DNA of 64,000 nt from Brassica napus. Lineage: Eukaryota > Streptophyta > Magnoliopsida > Brassicales > Brassicaceae. The notes under the pieces were generated by a model. It ran no database searches. It was not told the origin of the DNA and worked only from the letters and a program-made list of their open reading frames with translations. The translations under genes and the position numbers were made by a program. Below are positions 10,792 through 22,000 of the stretch, in pieces. The first letter of the stretch is position 1, and each line of letters opens with the position of its first letter. The stretch spans positions 32,015,608-32,079,607 of the forward strand of contig NC_063452.1 of the NCBI RefSeq assembly GCF_020379485.1, given 5' to 3'.

Positions 10792-10947
10792 TTTAAATGA
10801 AAAGATATCAAAAGATATTATGATTAAAGTAGTTCAAAGATTCTATATATTATTAGTCTTATTAAAATACATTTTATAAGAAAAATTTAAGGATGGTCGA
10901 ACTTAAAAATCACACATGAAAGAAGTTGTGACTTCTATTTTAATAGA
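9853..10947 (-). mobile_element. Helitron (about 1.1 kb, non-autonomous, minus strand)
   Basis: Read on the minus strand it starts TCTATTAAAATAGAAG (from 10947) and ends with hairpin CGCGGTTACGCG, a short spacer ATCAAAAT and CTAG (9853-9856). These are the hallmark Helitron ends. It interrupts the Level-1 LTR: the uninterrupted copy at about 13735-13755 reads straight across the junction (AAATAAATATCTTGGG). The left boundary is firm. The right one is uncertain by a few bases because of AT-rich microhomology. The body is AT-rich with no coding frame. Confidence 0.75.
10751..10788. repeat. (TA)n microsatellite
   Basis: About nineteen TA dinucleotides in a row inside the Helitron body. Confidence 0.9.
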
Positions 10948-11164
10948 ATATATATCTTGGGAAAACATATGAAATGCGTGTTGTTTTGAAACAAACTACA
11001 CAGCGTTTAGACACAAACATCATACTGTTTTTGGTTCAAAAATGGACCAAAAAAAACAAAAGTAATTTGGTCCAAAATTTTTTTTATTGGGCCTATGGTC
11101 CTTCACCAAGACCCAAGACGCACGCGCATGTGCACGCACCCGCCCCGAGCCGAACTGTACGGAC

Positions 11165-11299
11165 GGGGGGGGGGGGGGGGGGGGGGGAGAACCTATCCTC
11201 TCGTGTGCCATATGAACAAGCATTATCATTAAGACTTATTTATACTACTCATTCTTGGCTAGCGAAGAACACCGTGCATGGATGGGGGGGGGGGGGGGG
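11165..11299. repeat. Two long G homopolymers
   Basis: A run of 23 G at 11165-11187 and one of 16 G at 11284-11299 lie inside the Level-1 LTR. The sister LTR (13910-13945) has only GC-rich non-homopolymer sequence in the matching place, so the runs expanded after insertion, or were inflated during sequencing. Confidence 0.85.
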
Positions 11300-11441
11300 T
11301 TGAGGTCTCACAACCGATATGGAACTTTTCCCACTTTCGTCATTAGAGCCAACAGACTTTTTATTAACCCGTAGGCCCATTTCTCCTCAACTTTTGCCTT
11401 ATATTATTTTACCCATTCTGGTTAATAATTTTGGTCCAACA

Positions 11442-12909
11442 ATCTTCCATATGAATAGAAATGACTCTAAACATATGCGGTAACAATCTTGGCTCTCCTT
11501 CTCTGTATCTTCTAATTATCTTAGTAATTGTTTTAAGCCGATTTTCGACCTCGAGTTTAAATTTTTTGAATTTTTCTACGGTTTCATCTTTGCTATGTAA
11601 TAGATATACATAACAATATTTTGTGCAGTCATCTGCTAAGGTCACAAAGTACTTTTTCCCACCTCTTTTGTATGTATTTTAATTCATATAAATCGGTGTG
11701 AATTAAATCTATAGGTTTGTTAGGTTTTTCAACATGAGGTGATGACGTTTTTGTGAGCTTAGCCTGTTTGCATACTTCACATTTTTGTTTACTTGTTTTT
11801 TCATTTTGGGATTAGATTTAGATTCATTAATCTTTGTATAGATTTGTAGTTTACATGACCTAATAGTTCATGCCATATATTAAAAGATTTAACCGAATAA
11901 GCAAACTGGCTTCTTCTTATTCATTGAAACTACAACTTTCGGAAGGACTGTCATTACATTTGTCAAATACATCCCAGATACATCTCATTCTTCCTAATCA
12001 CATACCCCTTTCCCAAATACATCCCATTCTTAACATACCCCTTTCCCGAACACATCATATTCTTTCTAATCACGAACTTGTCCGCCTCAAGACGTGGCGA
12101 ATCCATTCTTGATGCGCAAGGTTCCTGAGACCAGGTTCTTCCTCATGTCAGGCACATGCTTCAGAATCATCAGAGTGACTTCACGTCCTGATGTCATCTT
12201 CATAACCGTGGCCTTCATTCTTGGAGACTGCAGTGTTCCCCATGAACAACTACTCATGAGTCTTGTTTTTCTGATAAGTGTTAGAACATCACCCTATCAG
12301 TGCAAATGTGGGTGGTCACCCTTGTGTCATACCACCATTTCTTGGAATTGTTGCTTTCAACCATGTTTACCTCAGTCACCCACTGCAACGAGATCCTCCT
12401 CAGTGAAGTTCGCTTGAGCCTTCTCATCTCTGATCTTGCTGCGACACTCAACCGTCTTGTGTATAACTTTGTTGCAGTAGTGACATTTCCCCTTGAATTT
12501 CTCCACATTTGCATTGATTTCAATGCCTTTTTTCTTAAAGTTTGTTCCAGAAGCTTTCATGACTGCATCAGTTTTGGAAGGCTTGGCAGGAGAGTGGGCG
12601 TGTGCCTTTCCTTTGCCTTTGTGCTCAGCCATGTTGACACTGTGCCCTTTAGCATGGAGCTTGTCATCATTTCAGTTCCCGGATTCTATCTGAAGCCTCA
12701 TGATGAGTTCCTCGAGACCCATATTTTTTTGTGTGCTTCATGTAGTTCTTGAAATCCGCATAGCTTGGAGATAGCTTTTGGATTAAACTGAGAGTTGTGA
12801 ATGTCTCGCAGATGGACATTCCTTCAGCAGCGATTTCATGGCAAATGAGCTGAAACGCTTCCACATCATTTTTCTGTAGAGAAAACATGAAAACGGATAA
12901 ATACTCCAA
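11442..12909 (-). pseudogene. Remnant gag and integrase of the Level-1 Copia
   Basis: Reading leftwards on the minus strand, 12909-12667 is a Copia gag segment (UBN2-like, with FQLICHEIAAEGMSICETF). After a frameshift, 12632-12372 contains the zinc knuckle CHYCNKVIHKTVEC. At 11645-11442 is an integrase-core piece (LADDCTKYCYVYLLHSKDE) which stops about one third into the domain and runs directly into the 3' LTR. Protease and pre-integrase sequence between 12300 and 11700 is decayed, with a short imperfect tandem repeat around 11960-12070. RT and RNase H are absent, so the element is internally deleted and dead. Confidence 0.7.
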
Positions 12910-13272
12910 TCAACAAATAACATATTATTTTAAGAAAAAAATAATAGTAAAAACCGATTGTCATTTTTGGTGTTTAAACCACCAAATCGTATCGATATAA
13001 GTTTGAGAAGACGTTTTGCAAACTCGCTTAAAAGCGTTTGCAGAAACCGTTTGTGTAGACTTTAGATTGTATCACAAACTCGTTTTAGAAGCGTTCGTGG
13101 AAACAAATCATTTTGATAACGTTTACAAAATTGTGTATAGAAACTAGAAACGTTTCGCGGAAGTGCTAAGAGAAAATCGCAAATCCGTTTCAAATCAAAA
13201 CCTAAAACCATTTAATAAATTGTTTTTCAACCCGATTAAAGCTTTAGAACAAAAGCGATATAGAGTTAATAA
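12910..13272 (-). other. Level-1 Copia leader between 5' LTR and gag
   Basis: Non-coding, moderately AT-rich, with AAACGTTT/GAAACG-type short repeats (13010-13150). A clear primer-binding site is not visible next to the LTR edge at 13272, probably because of decay. Confidence 0.45.
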
Positions 13273-13983
13273 TGTAGAAGCCAGAAAACCGAACTGACAT
13301 AAACGATATAAATAAAGCAAGGTTAAGGAAATAGACGATTCAAAAGACGAATGCAAAACCAATAAGAAATTTTTTTCGCAAATGGATATGGAGTCGAGAT
13401 GCAATTTTTTTCCTTAACTATAAATATTCACTCCGTAGTGAGACGGGACTGTGCAAAATATCGAGTCCCAAAATACAATCATGGCTGGCGATCACGCTTC
13501 ACTCGTGAACGCCCTAACACCCTAATATTTACGAAACACTATCTAGACTTACGCTGTGGGATTTTCGATGTTGGATTGCGATAGAAAATTTCAGAAATGA
13601 ATGAAGAAAGTCAGGTTTATTTAAAGAAACGGAGGAGAGCCACTTCCGGCAACAGCTGCTGCACGTGGGCGAAAATCTCGCGGAGATCGGGGAAAGTGCG
13701 TTACAAAACTTCCTCCCCAAAATCCTCTCTCTCGTTAAAAATAAATATCTTGGGCAAACAGATGAAATACATGTTGTTTTGAGACAAAATACGCAGTGAT
13801 TAGACACAAACATCATGCTGTTTCTGGTTCAAAATAGACAAAAAAATTAAAAGTAATTAGTCCAAAAATTGTTTATTGGGCCCTGACTCAAGACCCACAA
13901 TGGCCGCGCCGAGCCGGACAGACGGCGTGGGAGGCGAGCCTATCTTCTCATGTGCACCATTTAAACAAGCATTATCATGAAGA
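13273..13983 (-). repeat. 5' LTR of the Level-1 Copia, proximal part
   Basis: It aligns with 9386-9852 and 10948-11230 and stops exactly at the Level-2 insertion point. The missing distal part (163 bp) is at 46302-46464, where the first five bases GAAGA are the Level-2 target duplication. Confidence 0.75.
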
Positions 13984-14246
13984 TGTTATAAATTATTAAG
14001 TGGATGACCCATAACCAAGACCAGAAGAGAAAGCCCATCGGCCATGGCAAGGCCCAACCGCAGGATGAGAGGCGGCCAAGTTCCTAGTCGGCCACGACTT
14101 TCCTTTTCTATGTTTTAGTAGTTTTCCTATTTCCAGTTGGATTAGGTTTTGGATATTTTCCTTTTATCTATTCTTTGTAATCCCTATATAAGGAACCTTA
14201 TGATTCATTAATAATACACAGAAGAATTTTCCATTCTTTTACAACA
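13984..14246 (+). repeat. 5' LTR of Level-2 Copia
   Basis: 263 bp, against 247 bp for the 3' LTR. The difference is a 16-bp segment (within 14086-14106) flanked by CGGCC copies. A TATA box (CCTATATAAGG) lies about 40 bp before its end. LTR copies otherwise differ at only a few bases. Confidence 0.9.
14201..14211 (+). promoter_or_regulatory. TATA box in the Level-2 LTR
   Basis: CCTATATAAGG sits in the expected position near the end of U3, and the 3' LTR has CCTATATAAAG in the matching place. Confidence 0.6.
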
Positions 14247-15310
14247 AGTTATCAGCACGATAGACTCCAAAAAACCCTGAGACAAAATCGAAACTCCCAA
14301 ACCCTAAAAACACTAAGCCAGCGACGATCCTAGACGTTCCTCCGTCTCGTCTCAACTCCGACGATCAAGCTCAGCTCCTAGACGTTCCCTGCTCGCGTCC
14401 AACGTCCTCAGCCTCAGCTCAGCTTGCATCCAGCTCAGATCACGATCCCGACCAGACGCAACCACACCCGCGACAACATCAGCTCGCGGTCGCTCTCGGC
14501 CTGCGACCCGGCACCGTCTTGCGTCCATCCGTCTCAGCTCGTCTCAGATCTTAGGAGGTCCGGTTCAACCCTACAAAACAAAGGTATAAAGACTAAATCT
14601 GAGAACATAATGATCAAAATCTAAAACCCCTAATCCATCATTATGGAAACCAATTGTTCTTGATCAAAACCCTAAAATCAATATAACCTAAATCGACAAT
14701 CTCATAACTAGTCATAGAAATCGATTCCTTAGAACATGTTGATTGTTTTTATTGATTGTTCATGATCTGAATTTAAGAAACCCTAATTCAGGAATCGAAA
14801 CCCTAACCTAAAAGTTTGAATTCGATTTTAATTGATCTTGTTTGAGTGATTGATGATCTGAGGTTTTAGGATTGATAGATTGATTGAATAATCTAATCTC
14901 GAATTTAAATTCTAAAGGCCTTGAAACCTTGATTTCATTTTGATTAAACCAGCGGCTTGTATTGTTTAATTTGAAACCCTAGATTTATAAATTGAATCCA
15001 ATAGAAATCGAATTGGCTAAGGTTGTTTGCATGACATCTAAATCTGAATATGAATTGCATTCGTCTTGATTATCAACCAGCATATAGATTATACAAACTC
15101 GAATTGGTTTCATTAATAAAAGCATATGGCCGTGTGGCCTAATCTCTCTGATACATATAGAAACATAAACTAGGATTGTTCGCACCATGGTCAAGTAGAT
15201 TTTCATATGGACGATACTATTGTTTGATTATGTGTTCGTATAAGGCTTGATTATGGCCGAGATCCTTGTTTGCATGATCACATTGTGAAACCTAAAGTTC
15301 GAATGATAAT
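14247..15310 (+). other. Level-2 Copia primer site and leader
   Basis: Directly after the LTR is AGTTATCAGCACGA, which shares the TATCAG core of the initiator-methionine tRNA primer sites typical of plant Copia elements. The following 1 kb is non-coding: a C-rich part (14300-14560), then an AT-rich part rich in AAACCCTAA-like words. Confidence 0.5.
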
Positions 15311-16361
15311 GTGATCCAGAATTCAAAAATCTCAAACATAGACTATGCCGCCCTTAATCTTTCTGGAGATAACTATTTGCAGTGGGCGCTAGATACAAAG
15401 ATCAACCTGAGGTCAAAGGGACTCGGTGATACTATCATCGAGGACAACAATGAGAATGATAAGAATCGGTATAGGGCTATAAGTATTATACGCCACCATC
15501 TCATTAAAGGCTTAAAAGATCGGTACCTTACAATGGAAAATCCACTTGACCTTTGGACCGCTTTACAGCGTAGATATGATCACCAGAAAATGGTGCTACT
15601 ACCAAAGGCTAGATATGAGTGGAAGAATCTCAGATTCATAGACTATAAGTCTGTGGATAAATACAATTCAATATTGTTCAAAATAGTTTCAATGATGAGA
15701 CTTTGTGGTGAAGAAGTAACCGAGAAAGAGTTACTTGATAATACCTTCTCTACGTTTCATTCCACAAATGTGTTTCTGCAACAACATTATAGAGAGAGAG
15801 GCTTCACCACATACACTGATCTGATCTCGTGCCTACTTCTGGCCGAGGCTAATAATGAGCTCCTGATGAAGAACAGTGAGATGAGACCTCCAGGATCAGC
15901 ACCATTACCAGAAGCCCACAAGGCTGAACAAGAAAAGAAAGATCCCAAAGAAAGCAACCACGTTTATAATGAAAGAAGATCACATGGCAGAGGCCGTGGT
16001 GGGTATAAGGGACGTGGTGGTCGTGACAACTACTCATATGGCCGAGGATGGAAACCACAATAATTGTGGTCGTGATTCCAGCTATGGCCGTGGAAGAGAC
16101 ACTTTTGGCCGCGGTCGAGGCGGCATATCCAAGCCATCTTACTCGACCAAATCCGTTTGTCACAGGTGCGGGATGAGTAACCATTGGGCCAAGAATTGTA
16201 GAACCCCTAAGCATTTATGTGAACTCTATCAAGAGAGCCTTAAGAACAAGAACCCAGAAGCCCATATGGTTCATGATAATGGGTATGATGTTGATGATGA
16301 TTTTGACCACGAAAAGGATGATCTTATGGATCATGAGACATCAGATTGTCTTAAAGACTAA
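15311..16361 (+). pseudogene. Copia gag (Level 2), frameshifted
   Basis: The N-terminal domain (15311-16063) is a Copia gag with the LNLSGDNYLQWALD block and the YDHQKMVLLPKARYEW region. An RG/GRG-rich tail follows. Around 16030-16063 the frame shifts; the C-terminal part (to 16361) carries the zinc knuckle CHRCGMSNHWAKNC and an acidic tail. No in-frame ATG is present at the expected start; the ATG nearby (15304) is in another frame and meets a stop, so the initiator seems lost. Gag would form the virus-like particle. Confidence 0.75.
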
Positions 16362-16493
16362 TTCGAATTTTGTTTGATTGCTTTATGATTGCTTTGTGTT
16401 TCATTACTATTTGATATTTTGAATTTATAATATGAAGTTTTGTTTTAAAGTTTTATAAAAGTCTTTGAGATTATAAATCTTTTATATATAGAA

Positions 16494-17497
16494 ATGAATG
16501 ATGAGATGAGTATACTTGTGGTGGATAGTGGATCAAGTCACACAATTCTTAGAGACAAAAGATATTTCATAAATCTCAAAATGAAAAATGCCAATATACA
16601 TACCATTGCGGGTGTAGCCAGCCTGATTGAAGGTCACAGCCAGGCATATATATTGATGCCTAAGGGTACTTATCTAGAGATCAAAAATGCCTTATATTCT
16701 CCCAGCTCTAAAAGAAGCTTATTGAGTTTCAAGGACATAAGGTTAAACGGTTTCCACCTTGAAACATGGGAAGAAGGAAGTAAAGAGTTCCTTAATATCA
16801 TTTCGATCACCCAAGGCAATAGAAATATCCTAGAAACCATACCTGCAATGTCTACTAGTCTATACTATGCAAAGATCAGTATGATCGAGGCTAATGCCTG
16901 CGACAATTTCACTCTATGGCATGACCGGCTGGGCCATCCCGGTACTAGTATGATGCGAAAATTGATAATAAATTCTCAAGGGCACACATTCAAAGGAGTT
17001 ATCCCAAACAATCTCACATGTGTAGCATGTACACAAGGGAAACTCATTACTAGGCCATCACCAGCCAAAGTGAATAAGGAAATCATAAATTTTCTGGAAA
17101 GGATTCAGGGAGATATATGTGGACCAATACACCCACCTTGTGGGACATTTAGATATTTCATGGTCCTGATTGATGCATCGACCAGATGGTCGCATGTTTG
17201 CCTACTATCCACACGAAATTTGGCATTTGCAAGGCTGCTTGCTCAGATCATAAGACTGAGAGCACATTTTTCAGATTTTCCTTTAAAGACTATACGTCTA
17301 GACAATGCTGGTGAGTTCACGTCCCAGGCGTTTAATGAGTACTGTATGTCCATGGGGGTAAGTGTGGAACACTCCGTGGCACATGTACATACACAGAACG
17401 GCTTGGCCGAGTCTTTTATTAAACGCATACAGCTGATTTCCCGACCATTACTCATGAGGTCTAAACTCCCGGTATCAGCGTGGGGACATGCAGTATT
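16494..17497 (+). pseudogene. Copia protease and integrase (Level 2), 5' part
   Basis: It begins with an aspartic-protease block (VVDSGSSHTI). The pre-integrase HHCC zinc region follows (WHDRLGHPG ... CVACTQGK). The integrase core comes next, with its acidic residues in QGDICGPI, RLDNAGEF and GLAESF. The frame is open until 17497, where the Level-3 LTR starts. Codons read beyond this point belong to the LTR. Coding resumes at 43389. Confidence 0.85.
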
Positions 17498-18951
17498 GAT
17501 ATCTTGCATATTTCCACTGTTTTATCCATTCAACCATGTGCATTTTGATCATATAGACTAGGATTTAGCCATGTTTAGGTTGCATTTTGCATACATGAGT
17601 CTTTATCAGGTATTGGAGTACCACATGGAGTTCTTGGAGACATTTGGGTGCATTTGGAGATCATAAGAGGTGATAAAAGTGATCATTGGACGAGCAGCGC
17701 ATGGGAGCGACCTCACCGGAGCGACACCGTGAAGTCACTGTGACACCCTTTCAGAGCGACTTGGCCAGAGCGACACCCCGATGTCGTTCGCGTCTCCATC
17801 GCTCGGAGGCACGAGAGCGACCTTACAGCGACGTTCCGGAGCGACACCATAAGGTCGCTCCAGCTGGGAGCGACGTGACCGGAGCGACACAGCGAGGTCG
17901 CTCGCGAAGAGCGACCCAGAGCGACGTCTCGCAGTGACCCCTCCAGGTCGCTCCCGAAGCCTGGAGCGACCTCTCGGAGCGACAACTGGAGGTCGCTGCG
18001 CGCCTTCTTTTTGCTCGAATTCATTTCTACTCAAGGGTCTTTTGGTCATTTCATTATGCACGTTTTTACTTTTGAAAACCTATGTTTTAAGTACCTTTAG
18101 CAGCCACCAGACATATTATCTTTTGTTCTTAAGAAAAACCTTTGGAAAGTTCATCTCTTGAATCATCTTTGTTCATCTAGTTATTGCAATTCTGTGTTTC
18201 CAATTCATTGTTGTATCCCTTTGTATGATTAATCTGAAATCCAAAATGGGTTTAAGAGGAATCATGAAGAGTAGTGAGTAATTACCATTTGAATTCATGG
18301 GTTAGGAAGATTAAGGGTGATTAAGTTAGAGCTATGATGTTTTAGTGTAGATCATTCCAAAACCTTGCTAGTAGAGTAATCATAATGCATCTTCTGAGTT
18401 AGCTTCTCAAAAGTTTATCTTTAGGCATTTCCCACCCAAAAGGTGTTCGATGAAATGCCTGAAACAACTCTTCTAAGCTTTTAGCACATTTTGCCAAAGA
18501 CATTTGTTGTTAGAAGTGCTAAGATAGATTTAGACCTGTTAGTAATGATTGCTTCCATATTATTCAACCAAAGACATTTGTTGTTTGAAATGTGTTAGTA
18601 AATGAACATTCATCTAGAAATAGAGTTTGTTTAGGATCGTGTCTAAGCTTAAGGTTTATAGTTTGATTGTTCGTCTGCCATCCTTAGTTCGAAACTTGAT
18701 CACCCAAGGTCTAATTCCGATGCCCATGAGTTCTCATTTTCCTTAGTTAAGAAAGTCAACTCATTTACCGCTTTTATTATTCTGAAACTGCATTAGTATT
18801 AATCATTAGTTTAGAAAACCCTTTAAATCATCGGTTGCATTTAGATTAAGTAAGTACTTGTATTCTCAGTGCTTGAAATCCCTTAGAATTGGTTTGACAA
18901 TCATTTATACTACAACATTTGTTTTAGGAGCCTTGAAAACTTCTATCATCA
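17498..18951 (+). repeat. 5' LTR of Level-3 Gypsy
   Basis: 1454 bp, closely matching 41939-43383. It holds a GAGCGAC/GTCGCTC inverted-repeat array at about 17695-18005. The rest is AT-rich with no visible coding potential. Confidence 0.9.
17695..18005. repeat. GAGCGAC/GTCGCTC array in the Level-3 5' LTR
   Basis: Many copies of GGAGCGAC and GTCGCTCC alternate in inverted orientation at irregular spacing. Frames open on both strands here encode repeat peptide only. Confidence 0.85.
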
Positions 18952-18954
18952 AAT

Positions 18955-18967
18955 TGGCGCCGTTGCC
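18955..18967 (+). promoter_or_regulatory. Primer-binding site of Level-3 Gypsy
   Basis: TGGCGCCGTTGCC lies three bases after the LTR. It is the tRNA-Asp-type primer site known from Athila elements. Confidence 0.8.
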
Positions 18968-19080
18968 AAATTCTAAGTAGATTTGAACATTGAGATTTAG
19001 TCATTTGCTTGAGACTAAGTCATTTTTATTTTCTTTTGTTCCTTATTCTCCTTCTTCACCTCCCTTTAATTTACAGGTGT

Positions 19081-22000
19081 ATGAACTTGAGGAGCAGGGG
19101 TCCATCAAACCTAGTTCCAAGAGCCGCAGACATCAGAGCTTTAGAGAGATAGTGTGCTAGAAAGAGAAGAGAAGAAGAGCAACAGTCTCACTTGCAGAGA
19201 TTGGATACTGATATGGGAGCCATACCTCAAAATGATGCCAACAACGTTCCACAAAACCAACATCGAGCAGCTCGACCCATTGGCTCTTATGACCGCCCCA
19301 ACATTCATGGTCATAGATTGGGAATCCGAGCACCAGCTGTAGCAGCCAACAACTTTGAGATCAAATCAGGACTCCTCAACGTGATCGAGAACAACAAGTA
19401 TCATGGCTTGGCTCTAGAGGACCCATTTGATCACTTGGACAGGTTCGACAGCTACAGTGGGTTGTCAAAAACCAATGGTGTGTCTGAGGATGCCTTAAAG
19501 CTGAAGTTATTCCCTTTCTCTCTGGGGGATAAGGCACGACAGTGGGAGAAGTCTCTACCAAGCGACTCAATCACCACTTGGGATGACTGCAAGAAAGCTT
19601 TCTTGGAGAAGTTCTTCTCTACTTCAAGAACTGCTAAGCTGAGAAATGAGATCTCCAGCTTTCAACAGAAAGGCTTGGAAGGATTCAGTGAAGCCTAGGA
19701 GAGATTCAAAGGCTACCAAGCTCCATGCCCTCATCATGGATCTCTAAGGAAAGCCTGCTGAGCACATTCTACAGAGGAGCTCTTCCTTAGTACAGAGCCA
19801 GATTGGATACAACTAGCAATGGGTTCTTCTTGGGAAGAACAGAGGAGGATGCAGAACAGTTGGTAGACAACATGGTCAAGAGTGATGCAGTCTACAGTGG
19901 AGACCACGACAGAGGCAGTCGAACAGATGACAAGCAGACGAGGAAGGAGTTAAAGGCTCTCCAGGATAAGATTGATATTCTCATTGCTGATAAGGCCACC
20001 CAGGAGCAGCTGCACTTTGTTGGTAACCCAAACAAAGAAGCCACACCTGTTGTCCAGGAAGTTGATGGTTTGGAAGGGCAAGAAGAGCTGTGCTTCATCA
20101 ACAACAATGGTAGCTGGTACAAGAAAGAGCCAAACTTTCAGTACAACAACTACCAACAGAGATCTTTTCCCAACAACCAACAGAGTGGTTATCAGCCTCG
20201 GAACAACCAGCAAGGCAGCTATCAGCCTCAACAAAACCCTCCTCCTGGATTCAACACCAAAGGACAACAACTTGCCCAACAACAACCTACTACTTCTACC
20301 TCCACTCCTCAAGTCAGCAGCACTGATGCCCTACTAAAACAAATCTTGGAGTCTCAGACAAGAAGTGAGAAGCATGTTGGCTAAGAGTTGAAGAACCTTC
20401 ACTCAAAGATTGATGGAAGCTACAATGAGCTCAACAACAAGTTCAGAACTTTGGAGTACCAGTTTGCTGCCATGAACACTCAACAAAATCGCTAACAAGG
20501 TTCTTTACCTGGAAAATCTGAGCAAAACCCCAAGGAGACCATGAAAGGTATCACCCTCAGGAGTGGTAAGGAGTTACCTCAGAAAGCTGTCACCAAGGAT
20601 GCTGAGAAACTAGGTGAGGGGGTTGCCATCAACATAGATGATGAGGTGGTGATTGTTGATGAGAAAATCAATGATGAAATCTTGGAGAAGATTGTGGAAG
20701 CGAAAGGTAAAGGAAAGGTTGGGGAAGAGAAGAAAATAGTGAAAGATGGTGAAGTTGTTGCTCCAGCAAGTGAGAATTCTTTTGTTCCTCCTCCCTATGA
20801 ACCCAAACTACCATTCCCAGGTAGATTCAAGAGGCAGCTGCTAGAGAAGTACAAAGCTCTATTTGAGAAGCAAATGAGTGAAGTTCAAGTCACAATGCCC
20901 ATCATTGATGCTTTCATGCTGATTCCTCAATATAGCAAGTTCCTGAAAGATGTTGTAGCTGCAAAGAAGAAGGAGATGGAGGGCATGATGATTCTCACTC
21001 ATGAGTGTAGTGCCATCATCCAGAGGCTTGTTGTTCCAAAGAAGCTAGAAGATCCAGGATGCTTCACATTACCTTGTGCTCTTGGACCTATGGTATTTGA
21101 TAGATGTCTATGCGATTTGGGAGCTAGTGTCAGCTTGATGCCTTTATCTGTTGCTAAGAAGCTTGGTTTCACTCAGTATAAGAAGTGTAGACTGTCTCTG
21201 GTATTGGCTGATCGTTCAGTGAAGTATCCTGTGGGTATCTTGGAGGACCTCCCCGTTTTGGTTGGAAAATATGAGATCCCTACAGACTTTGTGGTGCTTG
21301 AGATGGGTGAGGAAGCTGCAGATCCTTTAATCCTTGGAAAGCCTTTCTTAGCTACAACAGGAGCAATTGTTAATGTGAAAGAGGGCAAGATTGATCTCCA
21401 CTTGGGTAAAAGGCATGTTCTTCACTTTGACATCAAGGAGGTAATGAAGAAACCAACAGTTCAAGGGCAAGTTTTCTACATTGAAGAGATGGATGCCCTT
21501 GCTGATGAGCTCCTTGAAGAATTGTCACTAGAAGACCCTCTACAGCATGCTCTGACGATAGAGAGGCCAACTAAAGTGATTCAGAACCTGGAGAGTGCTG
21601 CCTATGGGATGATGTTGGATTCACACAGAGGATTTGGTAGTATGGATCAGTATGAGGAGCTGCCTCAAATTGTCCATCAGGAAGCCTCAGTCATTCAACA
21701 AGGGGACACCCTGCAAGACGACTGGAGCGAGCTTAAGGCGCCTAAAGTGGAGCTTAAACCTCTCCCCAATGGTGTAAGGTATGCATTTCTTGGTCCTAAT
21801 GGAACTTTTCCAGTCATTGTGAGTAGTGAACTTACTGAAACTGAGCTATCTGAACTTTTGAAAACACTTAAAAGATTTAGAAAAGCAATAGGTTACTCAC
21901 TTGATGACATCAAGGGAATATCACCCTCCTTGTGTATGCATAGGATACATCTTGAGGATGAATCAATGACTTCCATCGAGCATCAAAGAAGGTTAAATCC

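Larger units (their letters stand above)
9386..11441 (-). repeat. 3' LTR of the Level-1 Copia, split by a Helitron
   Basis: Parts 9386-9852 and 10948-11441 align in order with 13273-13983 plus 46302-46464. Shared landmarks include CCGTAGTGAGACRGGACTG, CACGCTTCACTCGTGAAC and TTAGACACAAACATCAT. The right part carries two long G runs. The minus-strand transcript enters the LTR at 11441 (TGTTGGACC...). Confidence 0.75.

Noticed and set aside
11870..12112. Plus-strand 80-codon frame in the Level-1 element
   Set aside because: It is a shadow of decayed minus-strand Copia coding sequence with a small tandem repeat.
17686..18061. Arg/Ser-rich open frames on both strands (also 23845-24384, 35488-35936, 37813-38208, 42048-42456)
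   Set aside because: All coincide with AGCGAC arrays; open on both strands, with repeat-derived peptides only.
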